A stretch of DNA of 64,000 bases from Sinorhizobium fredii USDA 205 (GCF_001461695.1 NZ_AUTC01000199.1:1-64000); one strand, 5' to 3'; positions 44,032 through 53,265 are shown, counted from the first letter of the stretch. The notes: generated from the sequence alone by a model not told the origin. Translations and numbers: made by a program.

Positions 44032-45543
44032 TCACTGCTGGCTGGCCCAGCAGGCGAATCCCTTTTTCTTCAAAACCTTGCAGGCGTTGACGGCCTTATT
44101 CTGATCGTCGAAGCCGCCGAAGCGCGCACGATAGACCTGGGCCGTACCGTCACCGAAAGCCACCGTGAATGGCGTCGCATCGCGGAGTACCTTGCCGCCC
44201 TTTTCCTTGGCATTGCCGAGGAGCGTCATGGCCTGCGCCTTGTCGGACGTAGCACCGATCTGTATGACCCAGCCCTGTGGCTGTACGTCTGCCGACTGCC
44301 GCGCCGCCGCGCCGGCCGAAGCCTCTGCCTTGGCGACCGAATTGGTGATCTGCGTATCGACGTCGGCGGAGACGGCCGCCTGCCGGGCGAGCGTGGCGCC
44401 TTGGGCATCGAGCGTGTTCGGCGCCGCCTTGGCGGCGAGGACCGGGTTGTCCGAGGCGGGTTTCGCGGCGGCATAGGCCATCTCGACGTTCGTCACGCTT
44501 TCGCCGCTGTAGCGGAAATCCGGTACCGGACCGGTATTCGGCAGGTCCGAAGCCGGCGAGGCGACAGGTGCTGCTGCCGCGACGGCTTGCGCTTCGGCCG
44601 CGGCGACTGCCGTTTCCGTGACGGTTTCGACCGGTGCTGCCGGCGCTTCGGCGATCAGGTTGCCGTTGCCGCGGCGAGAGGCGGCTGGCATGTACTTGGC
44701 GACCAGCTTGCGCATCTGCGCATCGCGGGAACCGCCGGACGTCCCGCCCATCACGACGGCGACGATGCTGCGGCCCTCGAGCTGCGCGGAGGTCACCAGG
44801 TTGAAGCCGGAAGCGCGTGTATAGCCGGTCTTGATGCCGTCGACGCCGCGTACATTGCCGAGGAGGCGGTTGTGGTTGCCGATCGTCTGCTTGCCGAACC
44901 GGAAGCTGCGGGTCGAGAAATAATCGTAATATTGCGGGAAATGCTGACGCAGGGCCAGGCCGAGCCGGGCCTGATCGCGCGCTGTCGTCTTCTGCTCGGT
45001 ATTCGGCAGGCCATTGGCGTTGCGATAGGTCGTGCGCGTCATGCCGAGGGCACGCGCCTTGTTCGTCATCATGCGGGCGAAGCGCTGTTCGGACCCTCCG
45101 AGCAATTCACCAAGAGCCGTCGCCGCATCGTTGGCCGAGCGCGTGACGAGCGAAAGAACCGCCTGTTCGACGGTGATCGACTTGCCGGCTCGGACGCCGA
45201 GCTTCGAAGGGGGCTCCGCTGCTGCCTTCTTGGAGAAGGGAACCGGTGTGGACTTGCTGATCCGGCCGGCCTCGAGCGCCTCGAAGGTCAGATACAGCGT
45301 CATCATCTTGGTAAGCGAGGCCGGATAGCGCAGTTGGTCCGCATCCTCGCCGTAAAGCACCTTGCCGGTTTTCGCATCGACGACGATGCCGGCATATTTC
45401 GAATTGGCCAATGCCGGCGCCGAGAAGACCAGGCCGGCGACAACGCCCGCCAGGACAACGCGTCCCACCGCCTTTGCAATGCCGCCAAGCGGACGTTTCG
45501 CGAGATCAAAAAAAACGGATCGAGACACTGCGTTGCTCTTCAT
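44032..45543 (-). CDS. D-alanyl-D-alanine carboxypeptidase with SPOR domain
   Basis: A 503-residue penicillin-binding protein of the DacA type that trims peptidoglycan pentapeptides. A signal anchor spans about residues 25-46. The active-site motifs are SLTK (76-79), SAN (136-138) and KTG (238-240). A long Ala-rich linker (about 295-420) leads to a C-terminal SPOR domain (about 425-503, GWVIQIGATSDKAQAMTLLG) that binds denuded glycan at the septum. I chose MKSNAVSRSV at 45543; upstream codons are unrelated. Confidence 0.93.
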   Translation of the reverse strand: MKSNAVSRSVFFDLAKRPLGGIAKAVGRVVLAGVVAGLVFSAPALANSKYAGIVVDAKTGKVLYGEDADQLRYPASLTKMMTLYLTFEALEAGRISKSTPVPFSKKAAAEPPSKLGVRAGKSITVEQAVLSLVTRSANDAATALGELLGGSEQRFARMMTNKARALGMTRTTYRNANGLPNTEQKTTARDQARLGLALRQHFPQYYDYFSTRSFRFGKQTIGNHNRLLGNVRGVDGIKTGYTRASGFNLVTSAQLEGRSIVAVVMGGTSGGSRDAQMRKLVAKYMPAASRRGNGNLIAEAPAAPVETVTETAVAAAEAQAVAAAAPVASPASDLPNTGPVPDFRYSGESVTNVEMAYAAAKPASDNPVLAAKAAPNTLDAQGATLARQAAVSADVDTQITNSVAKAEASAGAAARQSADVQPQGWVIQIGATSDKAQAMTLLGNAKEKGGKVLRDATPFTVAFGDGTAQVYRARFGGFDDQNKAVNACKVLKKKGFACWASQQ

Positions 45544-45728
45544 TCTTATGTCGTGGGTGTCGTCCGGACAAAGTCCCGGATACGACCGTTCCCGAGACAG
45601 TATCGGGATAGCGTTACCAATCGGTTTATGATGAATGATTGGTTTCCGGGTCAGGTTGTCTGTTCGGGTATGACACCCGCTGGCCGCATCGACGAGCAGG
45701 CAGCCTCCACCACGACACTTTGACAAAT

Positions 45729-46457
45729 TCACGGCACGAGTCGGTCTCGAACGAATCTTTCCATCGAGGCATCGATTGCCTGCCATTCTGGCAGCAACTT
45801 CGCCGAGAAACGGTAGAGGATGCTGAGATCCTTGCCGGCATGAAAGTCCCGCTGGCAATCGGCGCTTGTCGACGCCGCAGGGCTCTCGGGCAGGAGGCAG
45901 CGCAGCGCGAAGGAAGGACCGTCAGGCCGAGGAGCGGTGAAGAAGACCTCGCCGGCATAGCTGGAACTCGGCTTGGCGTCGTATCTGGTCAGCCCCGCCG
46001 GACCGGGTTGCGGGTTGGGCTCCAGGACGTGGCGATAGATCGGCTCGAGCCTCCCCGACATGTCGCGTGACATGGTGCTTTGTGCAATTTGGACGAAGAT
46101 CAGCTTTTCCGGTTGATCGACATCGTTGAACACATGGCGGGTCTCGTCGCTATAGCCTTCGAGTGCCGGCCAGGTCAGGTAGAGATCGACGCGCTCGACG
46201 ACACCCGTGACGCGCTGGCTTTCGAAGCGAATGACGTTGGCCGGCAGGCGCAGGTGATCCTGGCCGATGAAGACATCGACGCTCTCGCGGCTCGAGGTGT
46301 GTCCGGCGCGCGCCAGGTTCTCGCCGAGCCACTGACTGGACAGGGAGACGGTCATCACCAGTATCGCCAACAGCCCCAAGACCGCAATGAGCCTGTAGGT
46401 GAAGCGTGGCGAAAGAAGCGGGGCAAGATCCGGTTCGGGAATAAGGGGCTTCTTCAC
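45729..46457 (-). CDS. Membrane-anchored protein, unknown
   Basis: A 242-residue protein with a single N-terminal transmembrane segment (about 22-43, RLIAVLGLLAILVMTVSLSS) and a periplasmic domain containing LPANVIRFESQRVTGVVERV and VFNDVDQPEKLIFVQIAQST. It contains two Cys that could pair. I recognise the general type from rhizobia but not a function. It is separate from both neighbours. Confidence 0.72.
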   Translation of the reverse strand: MKKPLIPEPDLAPLLSPRFTYRLIAVLGLLAILVMTVSLSSQWLGENLARAGHTSSRESVDVFIGQDHLRLPANVIRFESQRVTGVVERVDLYLTWPALEGYSDETRHVFNDVDQPEKLIFVQIAQSTMSRDMSGRLEPIYRHVLEPNPQPGPAGLTRYDAKPSSSYAGEVFFTAPRPDGPSFALRCLLPESPAASTSADCQRDFHAGKDLSILYRFSAKLLPEWQAIDASMERFVRDRLVP

Positions 46458-46604
46458 GAAAGGCGCCGTCCGTGGCGATGGCGTGGCAGACTGTAATTGG
46501 CACGTTCATCCGCACAGCACTGGTGAACGATTCCGGCGGAGGTCGTTACCTGACGCTCGCTCAGCATGGTTAATTTTCGATGAAGCGCGGCGCCGCGTCT
46601 CTCA

Positions 46605-46646
46605 TAATGAAATAGGGCCGGTTCCGGGGACAAACGGAACCGGCCC
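46605..46646 (-). terminator. Terminator-like hairpin downstream of the BTLCP gene
   Basis: GGGCCGGTTCCG (46615-46626) pairs perfectly with CGGAACCGGCCC (46635-46646), 12 pairs with an 8-base loop. Read on the minus strand the stem is followed by TATTTCATT, suitable for ending the transcript of the gene that stops at 46721. Confidence 0.65.
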
Positions 46647-46720
46647 AAGGGCTTGGTCTGGACGGGGACAGACTGACCGAAGCCCGAAGACTATAGGATC
46701 GTCGCGGCTCTGCGGTCGCC

Positions 46721-47329
46721 TTACTCGGTGCGGACCGTGCCGACGGCAACGGCGCGGCCATCCTGCAGTTTCACCCACCGTCCGGCATTTTCCGACGATT
46801 GACGCTTCAGGAAGGTGTATTCGGTCTCGGACCACAGCAGAACCTTGCTGCGCATATTGTCGAGGATGAAATCGCCGCGATCGGTGCGCACCGTCAGGAC
46901 GGCATGGCCGTCGCCGTTCGGCTGCAGGACGACGGTGATCGGGAGATCGGTGGGGGCGAAGCCGCTCTCGATCAACTTGCGGCGCTTCAGGAGAACATAG
47001 TCCTCGCAATCACCGACAACGTCCGGATAGGACCATTTCTCTTCCACGCCGTGGATTTCCATGTCGGTCATCGGCGTGATGGCCTGGTTGACCTCGTGGT
47101 TGACCTCGAGAATTGTCTTCCATCCCTCGCGCGTCAGCACGGCCGGGCCGCGATCGGGACCTGTCAGCGAACATTCGGACGAATGGCTCTTGCAGAATTC
47201 ATAGTGACCGACCGGTGGGTTGGTCGAGCCGCCCACGGTCATGTTTGCCGGAAGGGCGAGGGCAGGACCGGCCAGAAAGCCCGTAATCAAAGCCACGGCG
47301 GCGACCGTCTTGGCGATTGTCTTGTGCAT
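46721..47329 (-). CDS. Bacterial transglutaminase-like cysteine proteinase (BTLCP)
   Basis: A 202-residue exported protein: signal residues 1-26 (ends ALA). The papain-like triad is visible as Cys108 in GDCEDYVLLKRRKL, His142 in NGDGHAVLTV and Asp157 in FILDN. BTLCP proteins of the LapG type are c-di-GMP-linked proteases that act on surface adhesins, but most rhizobial copies stand alone, as here. I chose the ATG at 47329 (MHKTIAKTVAAV). A GGGGAGA element precedes it. Confidence 0.88.
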   Translation of the reverse strand: MHKTIAKTVAAVALITGFLAGPALALPANMTVGGSTNPPVGHYEFCKSHSSECSLTGPDRGPAVLTREGWKTILEVNHEVNQAITPMTDMEIHGVEEKWSYPDVVGDCEDYVLLKRRKLIESGFAPTDLPITVVLQPNGDGHAVLTVRTDRGDFILDNMRSKVLLWSETEYTFLKRQSSENAGRWVKLQDGRAVAVGTVRTE

Positions 47330-47851
47330 GTTTGTCTCCCCGTTATGGTTCGACAATGGCACAGAGATTTTTATCGCCGGCGAAGATGCGAGGTAAAAAC
47401 AAGTACAAATGAGAATAGCATAAGAATAAAACTAGAATAGAATTTAAGACGAATAAGAATAAAATTCGATTCAAATTTTAGAGAATGAAATCGGCTGCGA
47501 ATGGAGCCTGCGGGTATGGCTTTGAAAACGCGAAGCTTTTGACGTCTATTGCCTCGATCGGGAGGCGTGGCGCAACGGCGTCACCGCAGCGGCCTGAGCG
47601 AGAACTGGTTTAAATGGTGGAGATAAAGTTAATCAGCGGCGATCTTGTGGTAACCGTTGATTTACCAAAGAATATTTCCGCTTCAAGCGCGGATGCGTCG
47701 GCGCAATATGAAGCGATGCCGAGATAGCGCCGGAGGGGCGACTTGCGAGTGCAAGCCACGGACGAGGATCATGCCTCCACGCCCACGCCCACACACTAAG
47801 TGCTAGGGCCAGCGTCGCTTCAGCGGTCGACGTGTGTCGTTTCGTTCCGCT
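47330..47851. other. 522-base gap with an AT-rich segment
   Basis: No gene is supported. About 47395-47485 is unusually A/T-rich for this genome, with TAAGAATAAAA repeated at 47421-47431 and 47454-47464 and many GAATA units. It lies 70-150 bases upstream of the BTLCP gene on that gene's 5' side and might be a regulator-binding or UP-like region. The remainder (47490-47850) shows nothing clear. Confidence 0.55.
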
Positions 47852-48463
47852 TTAGAGGAACTCGGTCAGCGCCTCGCGCGCCTGGATGCCGGAAAACTCG
47901 ATCGCAACGCCTTCCTGGAAATGGCGGACGATCCTGCCCTTCATGCCGTTGCCGAGTCTGACCGCCGTGCCGATCGCCGGGCGAACGTCGATATCGACCG
48001 CCGCACCCGAGAGCGAAAGGTCGATGATGCGGCAGATATATTTCTCGCCGGTGTCGACGGTGAGCTCGGTGACCGTCTTGCGCGGCGCCAGTCGGTCGTG
48101 GCGCCGATCCTCCGGCAGCCCCAGTTCGTGCTTGTTGGCGATCCAGGTGAGCTGCGCGGCGAGCTTTTCGCGTTTGCGCTCTGTTGCGTTCAGCTGGATG
48201 ACGAACGCGTCCTCGCCGAGCCTGGAGACGGTGCCTTCGAGCCGGCCGACATGGTCGATATAGGCGATGATGCGCTCGCCGGCGCGCGGGCGGGCGGCCG
48301 TCGCAAAAAGGACGTCGCCCGGCGACATGTCGACCGCGGTGCATTCATATTCGTCGCGATTGGCAAGCATCAGCCGTCCAGAGAGATTAACCGAGACGCG
48401 CTGAAAGGCGTTCTCCTGGTGTGGCCTCGGGCCGCTGTTTTGGGCGTGCTGAAACGAGAACAT
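47852..48463 (-). CDS. PilZ domain protein (two PilZ-like regions)
   Basis: A 203-residue probable c-di-GMP receptor. The C-terminal PilZ domain (about 105-203) has RLAPR and DLSLSGAAV, matching RxxxR and DxSxxG, so binding is expected. An N-terminal copy (about 18-95) has RVSVNLSGR and DMSPGD, where the motifs are altered. S. meliloti has a motility-related PilZ protein (McrA), and this may be related, but I cannot confirm that. I chose MFSFQHAQNSGPR at 48463. Confidence 0.83.
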   Translation of the reverse strand: MFSFQHAQNSGPRPHQENAFQRVSVNLSGRLMLANRDEYECTAVDMSPGDVLFATAARPRAGERIIAYIDHVGRLEGTVSRLGEDAFVIQLNATERKREKLAAQLTWIANKHELGLPEDRRHDRLAPRKTVTELTVDTGEKYICRIIDLSLSGAAVDIDVRPAIGTAVRLGNGMKGRIVRHFQEGVAIEFSGIQAREALTEFL

Positions 48464-48555
48464 GGTCACTCTGCGATCGACGTATGCTTGCACGCGGAAG
48501 TATAGGTGTCGCCGGTTAATAGAAGGTTCGCCGGAAGTCTGGATCGATCCCCTCT

Positions 48556-49176
48556 TCAGCCACCTTTGCCACCGTCGAGAATGCGTAAATGAAACAGCTT
48601 CCGATTGTTGCGTCCGCCCGATCCTGCAACGCTGACTTTTGTGTCTGCGGCTTTCCCATAGGACCGCTCGGCCGGCAGGTTGCGGGCAATATCGGGAACG
48701 CTGAGCCCGGTCGCGACAAGATGCGCGAGCGGCGTCATGTGCAGCCATGCCGGGCGGGCCAGGGCGGAGAGGGCGCCGAGCAGCCGGTCGTTCGCGCCGT
48801 CGGACGATGCAAGTGGTGCAAGCAGCAGTTCGAGGTCGAGCTCGTCACCGGCTTCCGTGGCGCCGCGGGCATATAGCAGCATGGGGGTGCATTGCGTCAT
48901 CACCTGGTTTGTAGTTCGGGTGATCCCGTCCGCTTCCGAGCCTAGCCAGAGGTCGCAGAAGTGCTGTTCGCGCAATTCACGACCGAACAGCGCACAGAGT
49001 CGCGTGCCTGCAAGACGGAAGCAAATGTCGCCGCTTGCCCTCCTTTGAAGAATGAACAAATCCGGCAGCAGCGAACGGATATGCGCCGGATCGATTTCAT
49101 CCCGGCGGGGAAGGTCGCGCTCGCCTCGGACTGCATTCCAATATTGGAACAGTTCCATTGTCGTTCTGCTGTGCAT
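48556..49176 (-). CDS. PAS_5 domain protein
   Basis: A 206-residue protein of the PAS_5 type (PF07310) frequent in rhizobia, with TMELFQYWNAVRGERDLPRR, LLPDLFILQRR and FRLAGTRLCALFGRELR. It probably senses a small molecule or redox state through the PAS fold; no output domain is attached. The start at 49176 (MHSRTTMELF) fits the family; the internal ATG at 49158 is possible. It is divergent from the small RNA candidate and rhomboid gene. Confidence 0.82.
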   Translation of the reverse strand: MHSRTTMELFQYWNAVRGERDLPRRDEIDPAHIRSLLPDLFILQRRASGDICFRLAGTRLCALFGRELREQHFCDLWLGSEADGITRTTNQVMTQCTPMLLYARGATEAGDELDLELLLAPLASSDGANDRLLGALSALARPAWLHMTPLAHLVATGLSVPDIARNLPAERSYGKAADTKVSVAGSGGRNNRKLFHLRILDGGKGG

Positions 49177-49349
49177 CAGGGCGGTTCACTTCCTTGCTAC
49201 GTGCCGGCTGTGCCGGAGTGATACAGGCGGCGCTTTCTCGCTCGATCCTGGAAAAGACGGAGCGAATTCCGTGCCACGTCGAAATTAAGGTTAATGATCG
49301 GTTTCGCTTGCTCGCGAGGCTGCCGGCTGGCATTCCGTCGCTATCACTT

Positions 49350-49433
49350 CACGAAGGGTTGCCTTCGGCACATCGACTGGAGCACCGCACTGGGCTCGAC
49401 GGCCGTTCAGTTTTTGCTGGACGGCCTTTTTTT
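49350..49433 (+). ncRNA. Candidate small RNA ending in an orphan terminator
   Basis: GGCCGTTCAG (49401-49410) pairs with CTGGACGGCC (49417-49426), one G-U pair, followed by seven Ts: an excellent intrinsic terminator. Upstream there is a CTATCA (49341-49346) that could be a -10 element, giving a transcript of about 80 bases from about 49350. The 5' part includes a short hairpin around GTTGCCTTCGGCA. A leader attenuator for the rhomboid gene is the alternative. No family match can be checked here. Confidence 0.5.
49400..49433 (+). terminator. Intrinsic terminator before the rhomboid gene
   Basis: A 10-pair stem with the loop TTTTTG and a downstream run of seven Ts. The nearest coding sequence on this strand starts 89 bases later and none ends before it, so it must serve a non-coding transcript or attenuate one. 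Confidence 0.85.
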
Positions 49434-49521
49434 GTTTGCTTATCCCTTTGCGCGCCGTCGCCTGCATCGGTCGAGGCGGCAGAGACACGACCGCCAACGG
49501 CGCGTGAGCAGGAAGAGAGTG

Positions 49522-50247
49522 ATGGAACAGGATCAGCCGGCGACGCCGGTCGATGGCGAAGGCACGGTAACCCGCAGCCGGGAACCGGCCTTCAATCTTC
49601 CGCAGGGCCTGACCTTCGTCCTCCTGTTCCTCGTCGCGATCCACGCGATCAGAACCTACGTTCTGCCGGAGACGCTGGATCAGGAAGTCATCCTGAACTT
49701 TGCGTTCCTGCCGGCGCGCTACACGATCCCGCTTGGTGAGCAAGGTCTCGTCTGGCTCTGGACGCCCGTGACCTATTCCTTTCTCCACGGCAGTTGGGAG
49801 CATCTGATCTTCAACATCTTCTGGATGGTCGCGTTTGGCGCGCCGGTCGTGCGGCGGATCGGCGTTGCGCGGCTTGCCGTCTTCTGGTGTCTATCGGCGG
49901 CAGCGGCGGTCGCACTGCACGTCGTTTTCCACTGGGGAGAGATGGCCGTGGTCGTCGGCGCCTCCGGTGTCGTCTCCGGCTTGATGGGCGCCGCGGCGCG
50001 CTTCGTCTTTTCGCCGAGCGGCCGCATCAGCCGCCAGTTCGCCCATCTCAATCGGCGGCTCTCGCTGGCTGAGACGCTGACAAACCGCTCCGTGCTGGTC
50101 TTCACGGGGATTTGGTTCCTGACCAACTTTCTCATCGGACTCGGCCTCTTCTCGATGGGCGGCGCGGGAAGCGTCGCCTGGGAGGCGCATATCGGCGGTT
50201 TCCTCTTCGGCTTCTTCCTGTTCGGGTGGTTTGATCCTCGCGACTAG
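49522..50247 (+). CDS. Rhomboid family intramembrane serine protease
   Basis: A 241-residue membrane protein with about six transmembrane helices. The catalytic pair is Ser148 in VGASGVVSG and His223 in AWEAHIGGFLFG; the supporting HLIFN motif (His94, Asn98) is in loop 1/helix 2. Substrate unknown. I chose the ATG at 49522 (MEQDQPATPVDGEG), preceded by AGGAAGAGAG; the frame is open far upstream but that region carries the terminator. Confidence 0.9.
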   Translation: MEQDQPATPVDGEGTVTRSREPAFNLPQGLTFVLLFLVAIHAIRTYVLPETLDQEVILNFAFLPARYTIPLGEQGLVWLWTPVTYSFLHGSWEHLIFNIFWMVAFGAPVVRRIGVARLAVFWCLSAAAAVALHVVFHWGEMAVVVGASGVVSGLMGAAARFVFSPSGRISRQFAHLNRRLSLAETLTNRSVLVFTGIWFLTNFLIGLGLFSMGGAGSVAWEAHIGGFLFGFFLFGWFDPRD

Positions 50248-50364
50248 ACGAGTTTGTGGAGGGAGCGCCAAAAAACAGGCACCGCTCAATGTTGAGCAGC
50301 GGTTTGGGAGCGTTGCGCCTTCAAGGGCACCCTCGGCAATATCGACAATTGAGGCTCTTCCCGT

Positions 50365-52107
50365 TTATTCCGGCAATCCGGCCATGCGATAGCCTTCGAC
50401 GAAGCGCTGGACTGTCTCCGGATCGCGGGCGGGTTGTGCTGCGGCCCAGTGGGTAATCGTGAATTTTGGGGTCATCGCCATGAAAAGAGCAGCCTCACGC
50501 ATCGCCTCGTCTCTGCGTCCGAGTTGGGCCAGGCTAGCCGCCAGAATGCGGCGCGAGGGGCTGCGGTAGATCGCCTCCATGCGCAATATCTTGACGGCTT
50601 CTTCATATTGGCAGGCCGCGTAATGCGCGAGTCCAAGCTGCCAATAATACCACCCGGCCGGGTGCGGATTCAGTCGGAGCGCCCTTTGGATCAGTTCAAT
50701 CGCTTCCGATGGGCGACCTGCGAACGCCGCAAGCTCCGAACAGATGGCCAGGGCATCCGCATTGTTTGGTTCCAGCGTGAAGGCGGCTGCGAACTCTTCA
50801 TCGGACTCGGGCCAGCGTTTTTCATTGGCCAACAAATATCCGATAAACCAATGACCGGCAGCGTCGTTCTCGTCCAATGCTACTGCCTTGCGGGCCAGTT
50901 CAAGGGCTCGTGATCGGTTTTCTGTCGTGGATTCGATGCTCTGCGCCCACAATTGCCAGTAAACAAAAGCCAGCCAGCGAAATGCCTCCGCATATTCGGA
51001 ATCGATGGAGACTGCCTGGTTCAAGAGTATCTCGGCCTCGCGAAGCGCTTCTGGGGAACTGTTCAACGCTGAGACCAGACTTCGCCCGCGCACACAAAGG
51101 TCATAAGCTTCCAGGCTCTTCGGACGGTTGCGTGACGGTGATTGCGCCAAACGTCCAACGAGGGCCTCGACGATCTTATCTGTGACTTCGTCCTGTACGC
51201 CGAATATGTCTTCGAGATTTCGGTCGAAGCGTTCGGCCCAGAGATGATCTCCGCCAACGGCGTCGATGAGCTGAACGTTGACGCGCACGCGACCGGCGGC
51301 GCGGCGTGCACTGCCCTCCACGATGTAGCGGACGCCCAACTCGCGCGCGATCAATCGAACGTCGACCGACTTCCCCTTGTAGGCGAAGGTTGAATGGCGC
51401 GCGATGACAAACAGGCCGGCATTTCTTGAAAGGTCTGTAATAAGGTCTTCGGTCAATCCGTCTGCGAAAACGTCGTATTCGGCTTCCCCGCTCAAGTTGG
51501 TGAATGGCAACACGGCAATGGATGGCTTGTCAGGCAGCGGCAGCGCCGCTTGTCCTTCGTGACCCATCGAGGCGGCGGCTTCATAGAGCACGCGATAGAC
51601 ATGAACCGGTTCGGCGATGTTTTTCAGGGACTTCGGTCCAAGATCGTCAAAGCCAAGCGCGAGCTTCCGCTTTACTTGATCGCGGATGCCCGCCGACACG
51701 TAGATGGCACCCGGCTCGGCGAGGCTTTGTATCCTTGCGGCGATGTTGACGCCGTCACCGTAGACGTCACCGCCATCTATGACGACATCACCGAGATTGA
51801 TTCCGATGCGCAAGACGATACGGCGCGCATCCGGGAGGGCCGCGTTTTTATCCGCCATCTTCCGCTGTAAGTCGATCGCTCCGGACAGGGCGTTGACCGC
51901 GCTTGCGAACTCCAGGAGAACCCCGTCTCCCATCACTTTGACGATGCGGCCGCCATGTGCTCGCACGACTGGCTGGAGAATTGTCGCCCGGCGCTCCTTC
52001 AGCACCGCCAGCGTCGTAACTTCGTCCTCCTCCATCAATCGCGAGTAGCCAACGACGTCCGCGACGACGATTGCTGCAAGACGGCGCCGGACGCGTTCTT
52101 CGGCCAT
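50365..52107 (-). CDS. Class III adenylate/guanylate cyclase with TPR repeats
   Basis: A 580-residue protein. The cyclase domain (about 5-180) has the metal aspartates Asp17 in VVADVVGYSRLME and Asp61 in VMGDGVLLEFAS, plus YGDGVNIAARIQ. A middle region starts KPSIAVLPFTNLSGEAEYDV, typical of rhizobial cyclase proteins, and TPR-like repeats occupy about 330-570. No transmembrane segment. It probably makes cAMP; the TPR half likely binds a partner. I chose MAEERVRRRLAAIV at 52107. Confidence 0.87.
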   Translation of the reverse strand: MAEERVRRRLAAIVVADVVGYSRLMEEDEVTTLAVLKERRATILQPVVRAHGGRIVKVMGDGVLLEFASAVNALSGAIDLQRKMADKNAALPDARRIVLRIGINLGDVVIDGGDVYGDGVNIAARIQSLAEPGAIYVSAGIRDQVKRKLALGFDDLGPKSLKNIAEPVHVYRVLYEAAASMGHEGQAALPLPDKPSIAVLPFTNLSGEAEYDVFADGLTEDLITDLSRNAGLFVIARHSTFAYKGKSVDVRLIARELGVRYIVEGSARRAAGRVRVNVQLIDAVGGDHLWAERFDRNLEDIFGVQDEVTDKIVEALVGRLAQSPSRNRPKSLEAYDLCVRGRSLVSALNSSPEALREAEILLNQAVSIDSEYAEAFRWLAFVYWQLWAQSIESTTENRSRALELARKAVALDENDAAGHWFIGYLLANEKRWPESDEEFAAAFTLEPNNADALAICSELAAFAGRPSEAIELIQRALRLNPHPAGWYYWQLGLAHYAACQYEEAVKILRMEAIYRSPSRRILAASLAQLGRRDEAMREAALFMAMTPKFTITHWAAAQPARDPETVQRFVEGYRMAGLPE

Positions 52108-52619
52108 ATGGCCATTGTACCCGGGAAGCGGAATTGCGCCTATGCTATTTGCGCCTCGGGTAGAAGTGGAACGGACGACAAGCTGCTTGACGTGTTCCGC
52201 AAGATCGTCGGCTGTCCGCTGGTTGGTGCGGTACAGTGCGACGTCCGAGATGCGCGATCGCCGAGGGCCAACCTCCCATCCGGTCACGGGTCGCGATGAT
52301 GGATTGTTTCAATATCAGACCCATCGTGATCCTCTGTTCCGCGGAAGAGACCGAAGGACGCTGCGCGAAGGCTTGATTTCATTGGAGTACTGACGCACCA
52401 TTCACTACGGTCGCCGATCGCCAACGTGAAGCGGCCGCTGAAAGACCGGGTATCGATGCGGTTTCGTGTGGAGGCACGAACGCTATAATCGGGTCAGGTT
52501 CCTGCGGCCGACTGTGCGAAGGGCATCGCCCACAAGCGTCTGGATGCGAGTGCAGCAGCTGATACGGCGAGAACCTCTTTCCCGCGAGCCCCGGAATTGT
52601 CGAAACGGGAGATGTGCGT
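52108..52619. other. 512-base intergenic region between cyclase and CBS genes
   Basis: No gene is supported on the plus strand. On the minus strand the cyclase frame stays open to 52287 with a protein-like stretch (RTADDLAEHVKQLV), which could be a 5' extension or remnant. A perfect TATAAT lies at 52484-52489, about 130 bases before the CBS gene, without a clear -35. Nothing else stands out. Confidence 0.5.
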
Positions 52620-53048
52620 ATGTCAGTGAAAGCGATCCTCAATGAGAAAGGCTACAACGTTGTAACTGTCACCCCGCAAGTGACGGTGCAGCAAGTGGTG
52701 ACCTTTCTGCATGACAATCATATTGGCGCCGTCGTTGTCCTCGATACGGATGACAGCATCGTCGGAATCATGACGGAGCGAGATGTCGTCGCGTCGATCG
52801 CCAAGTATGGCGCTGCCTGTCTCGACAAGCCGGTATCGTCCGTGATGTGGCAGAACGTTTATTGCTGCCGCGAGGAAATGTCCGTTCAAACCCTGATGGA
52901 GATGATGAGCAAGTTGCGCGCGCGCCACCTGCCCGTCGAGCGGGAGGGGCGCCTCGCCGGCATTGTATCGATCGGCGACGTGGTCAAGTACCATATTCGC
53001 GCGATTGAACGGGAGACCGAGGAAATCAAAGCCTATATTGCCGGGTGA
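52620..53048 (+). CDS. CBS domain pair protein
   Basis: A 142-residue protein made almost entirely of two CBS domains (about 5-60 and 72-130): NHIGAVVVLDTDDSIVGIMT-type and HLPVEREGRLAGIVSIGDVV motifs. Such stand-alone pairs bind adenosine nucleotides and modulate partners. ATG at 52620 after ACGGGAGATGTGCGT. It is monocistronic, divergent from the cyclase gene; a link through cAMP or AMP is only speculative. Confidence 0.88.
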   Translation: MSVKAILNEKGYNVVTVTPQVTVQQVVTFLHDNHIGAVVVLDTDDSIVGIMTERDVVASIAKYGAACLDKPVSSVMWQNVYCCREEMSVQTLMEMMSKLRARHLPVEREGRLAGIVSIGDVVKYHIRAIERETEEIKAYIAG

Positions 53049-53265
53049 AAGGCGAGGGCGGTGCAACGCCGCCCTCCATCGCACGGGCCGAGCAACTCGA
53101 AATTCCGTTGCTGGGATCAAGTCTTCGTCACATTAAACGTCATCACCGAACGGCGGCAGCCCGCCGTCAAAGCACGTCGCATTCAATCGTATTCATGCGC
53201 TTTAGATCTTTGTTTTTGCGCATGTCGTTGTCCCAAGACCGCTACGCACTTCTGGGCGACATGCG

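Larger units (their letters stand above)
49177..49521. other. 345-base gap holding a candidate small RNA
   Basis: Between the divergent PAS_5 and rhomboid genes. It contains the strong terminator at 49400-49433 on the plus strand although no plus-strand gene lies upstream. See the ncRNA entry. The portion 49434-49521 is basic-codon-like and leads into the rhomboid gene. Confidence 0.6.
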
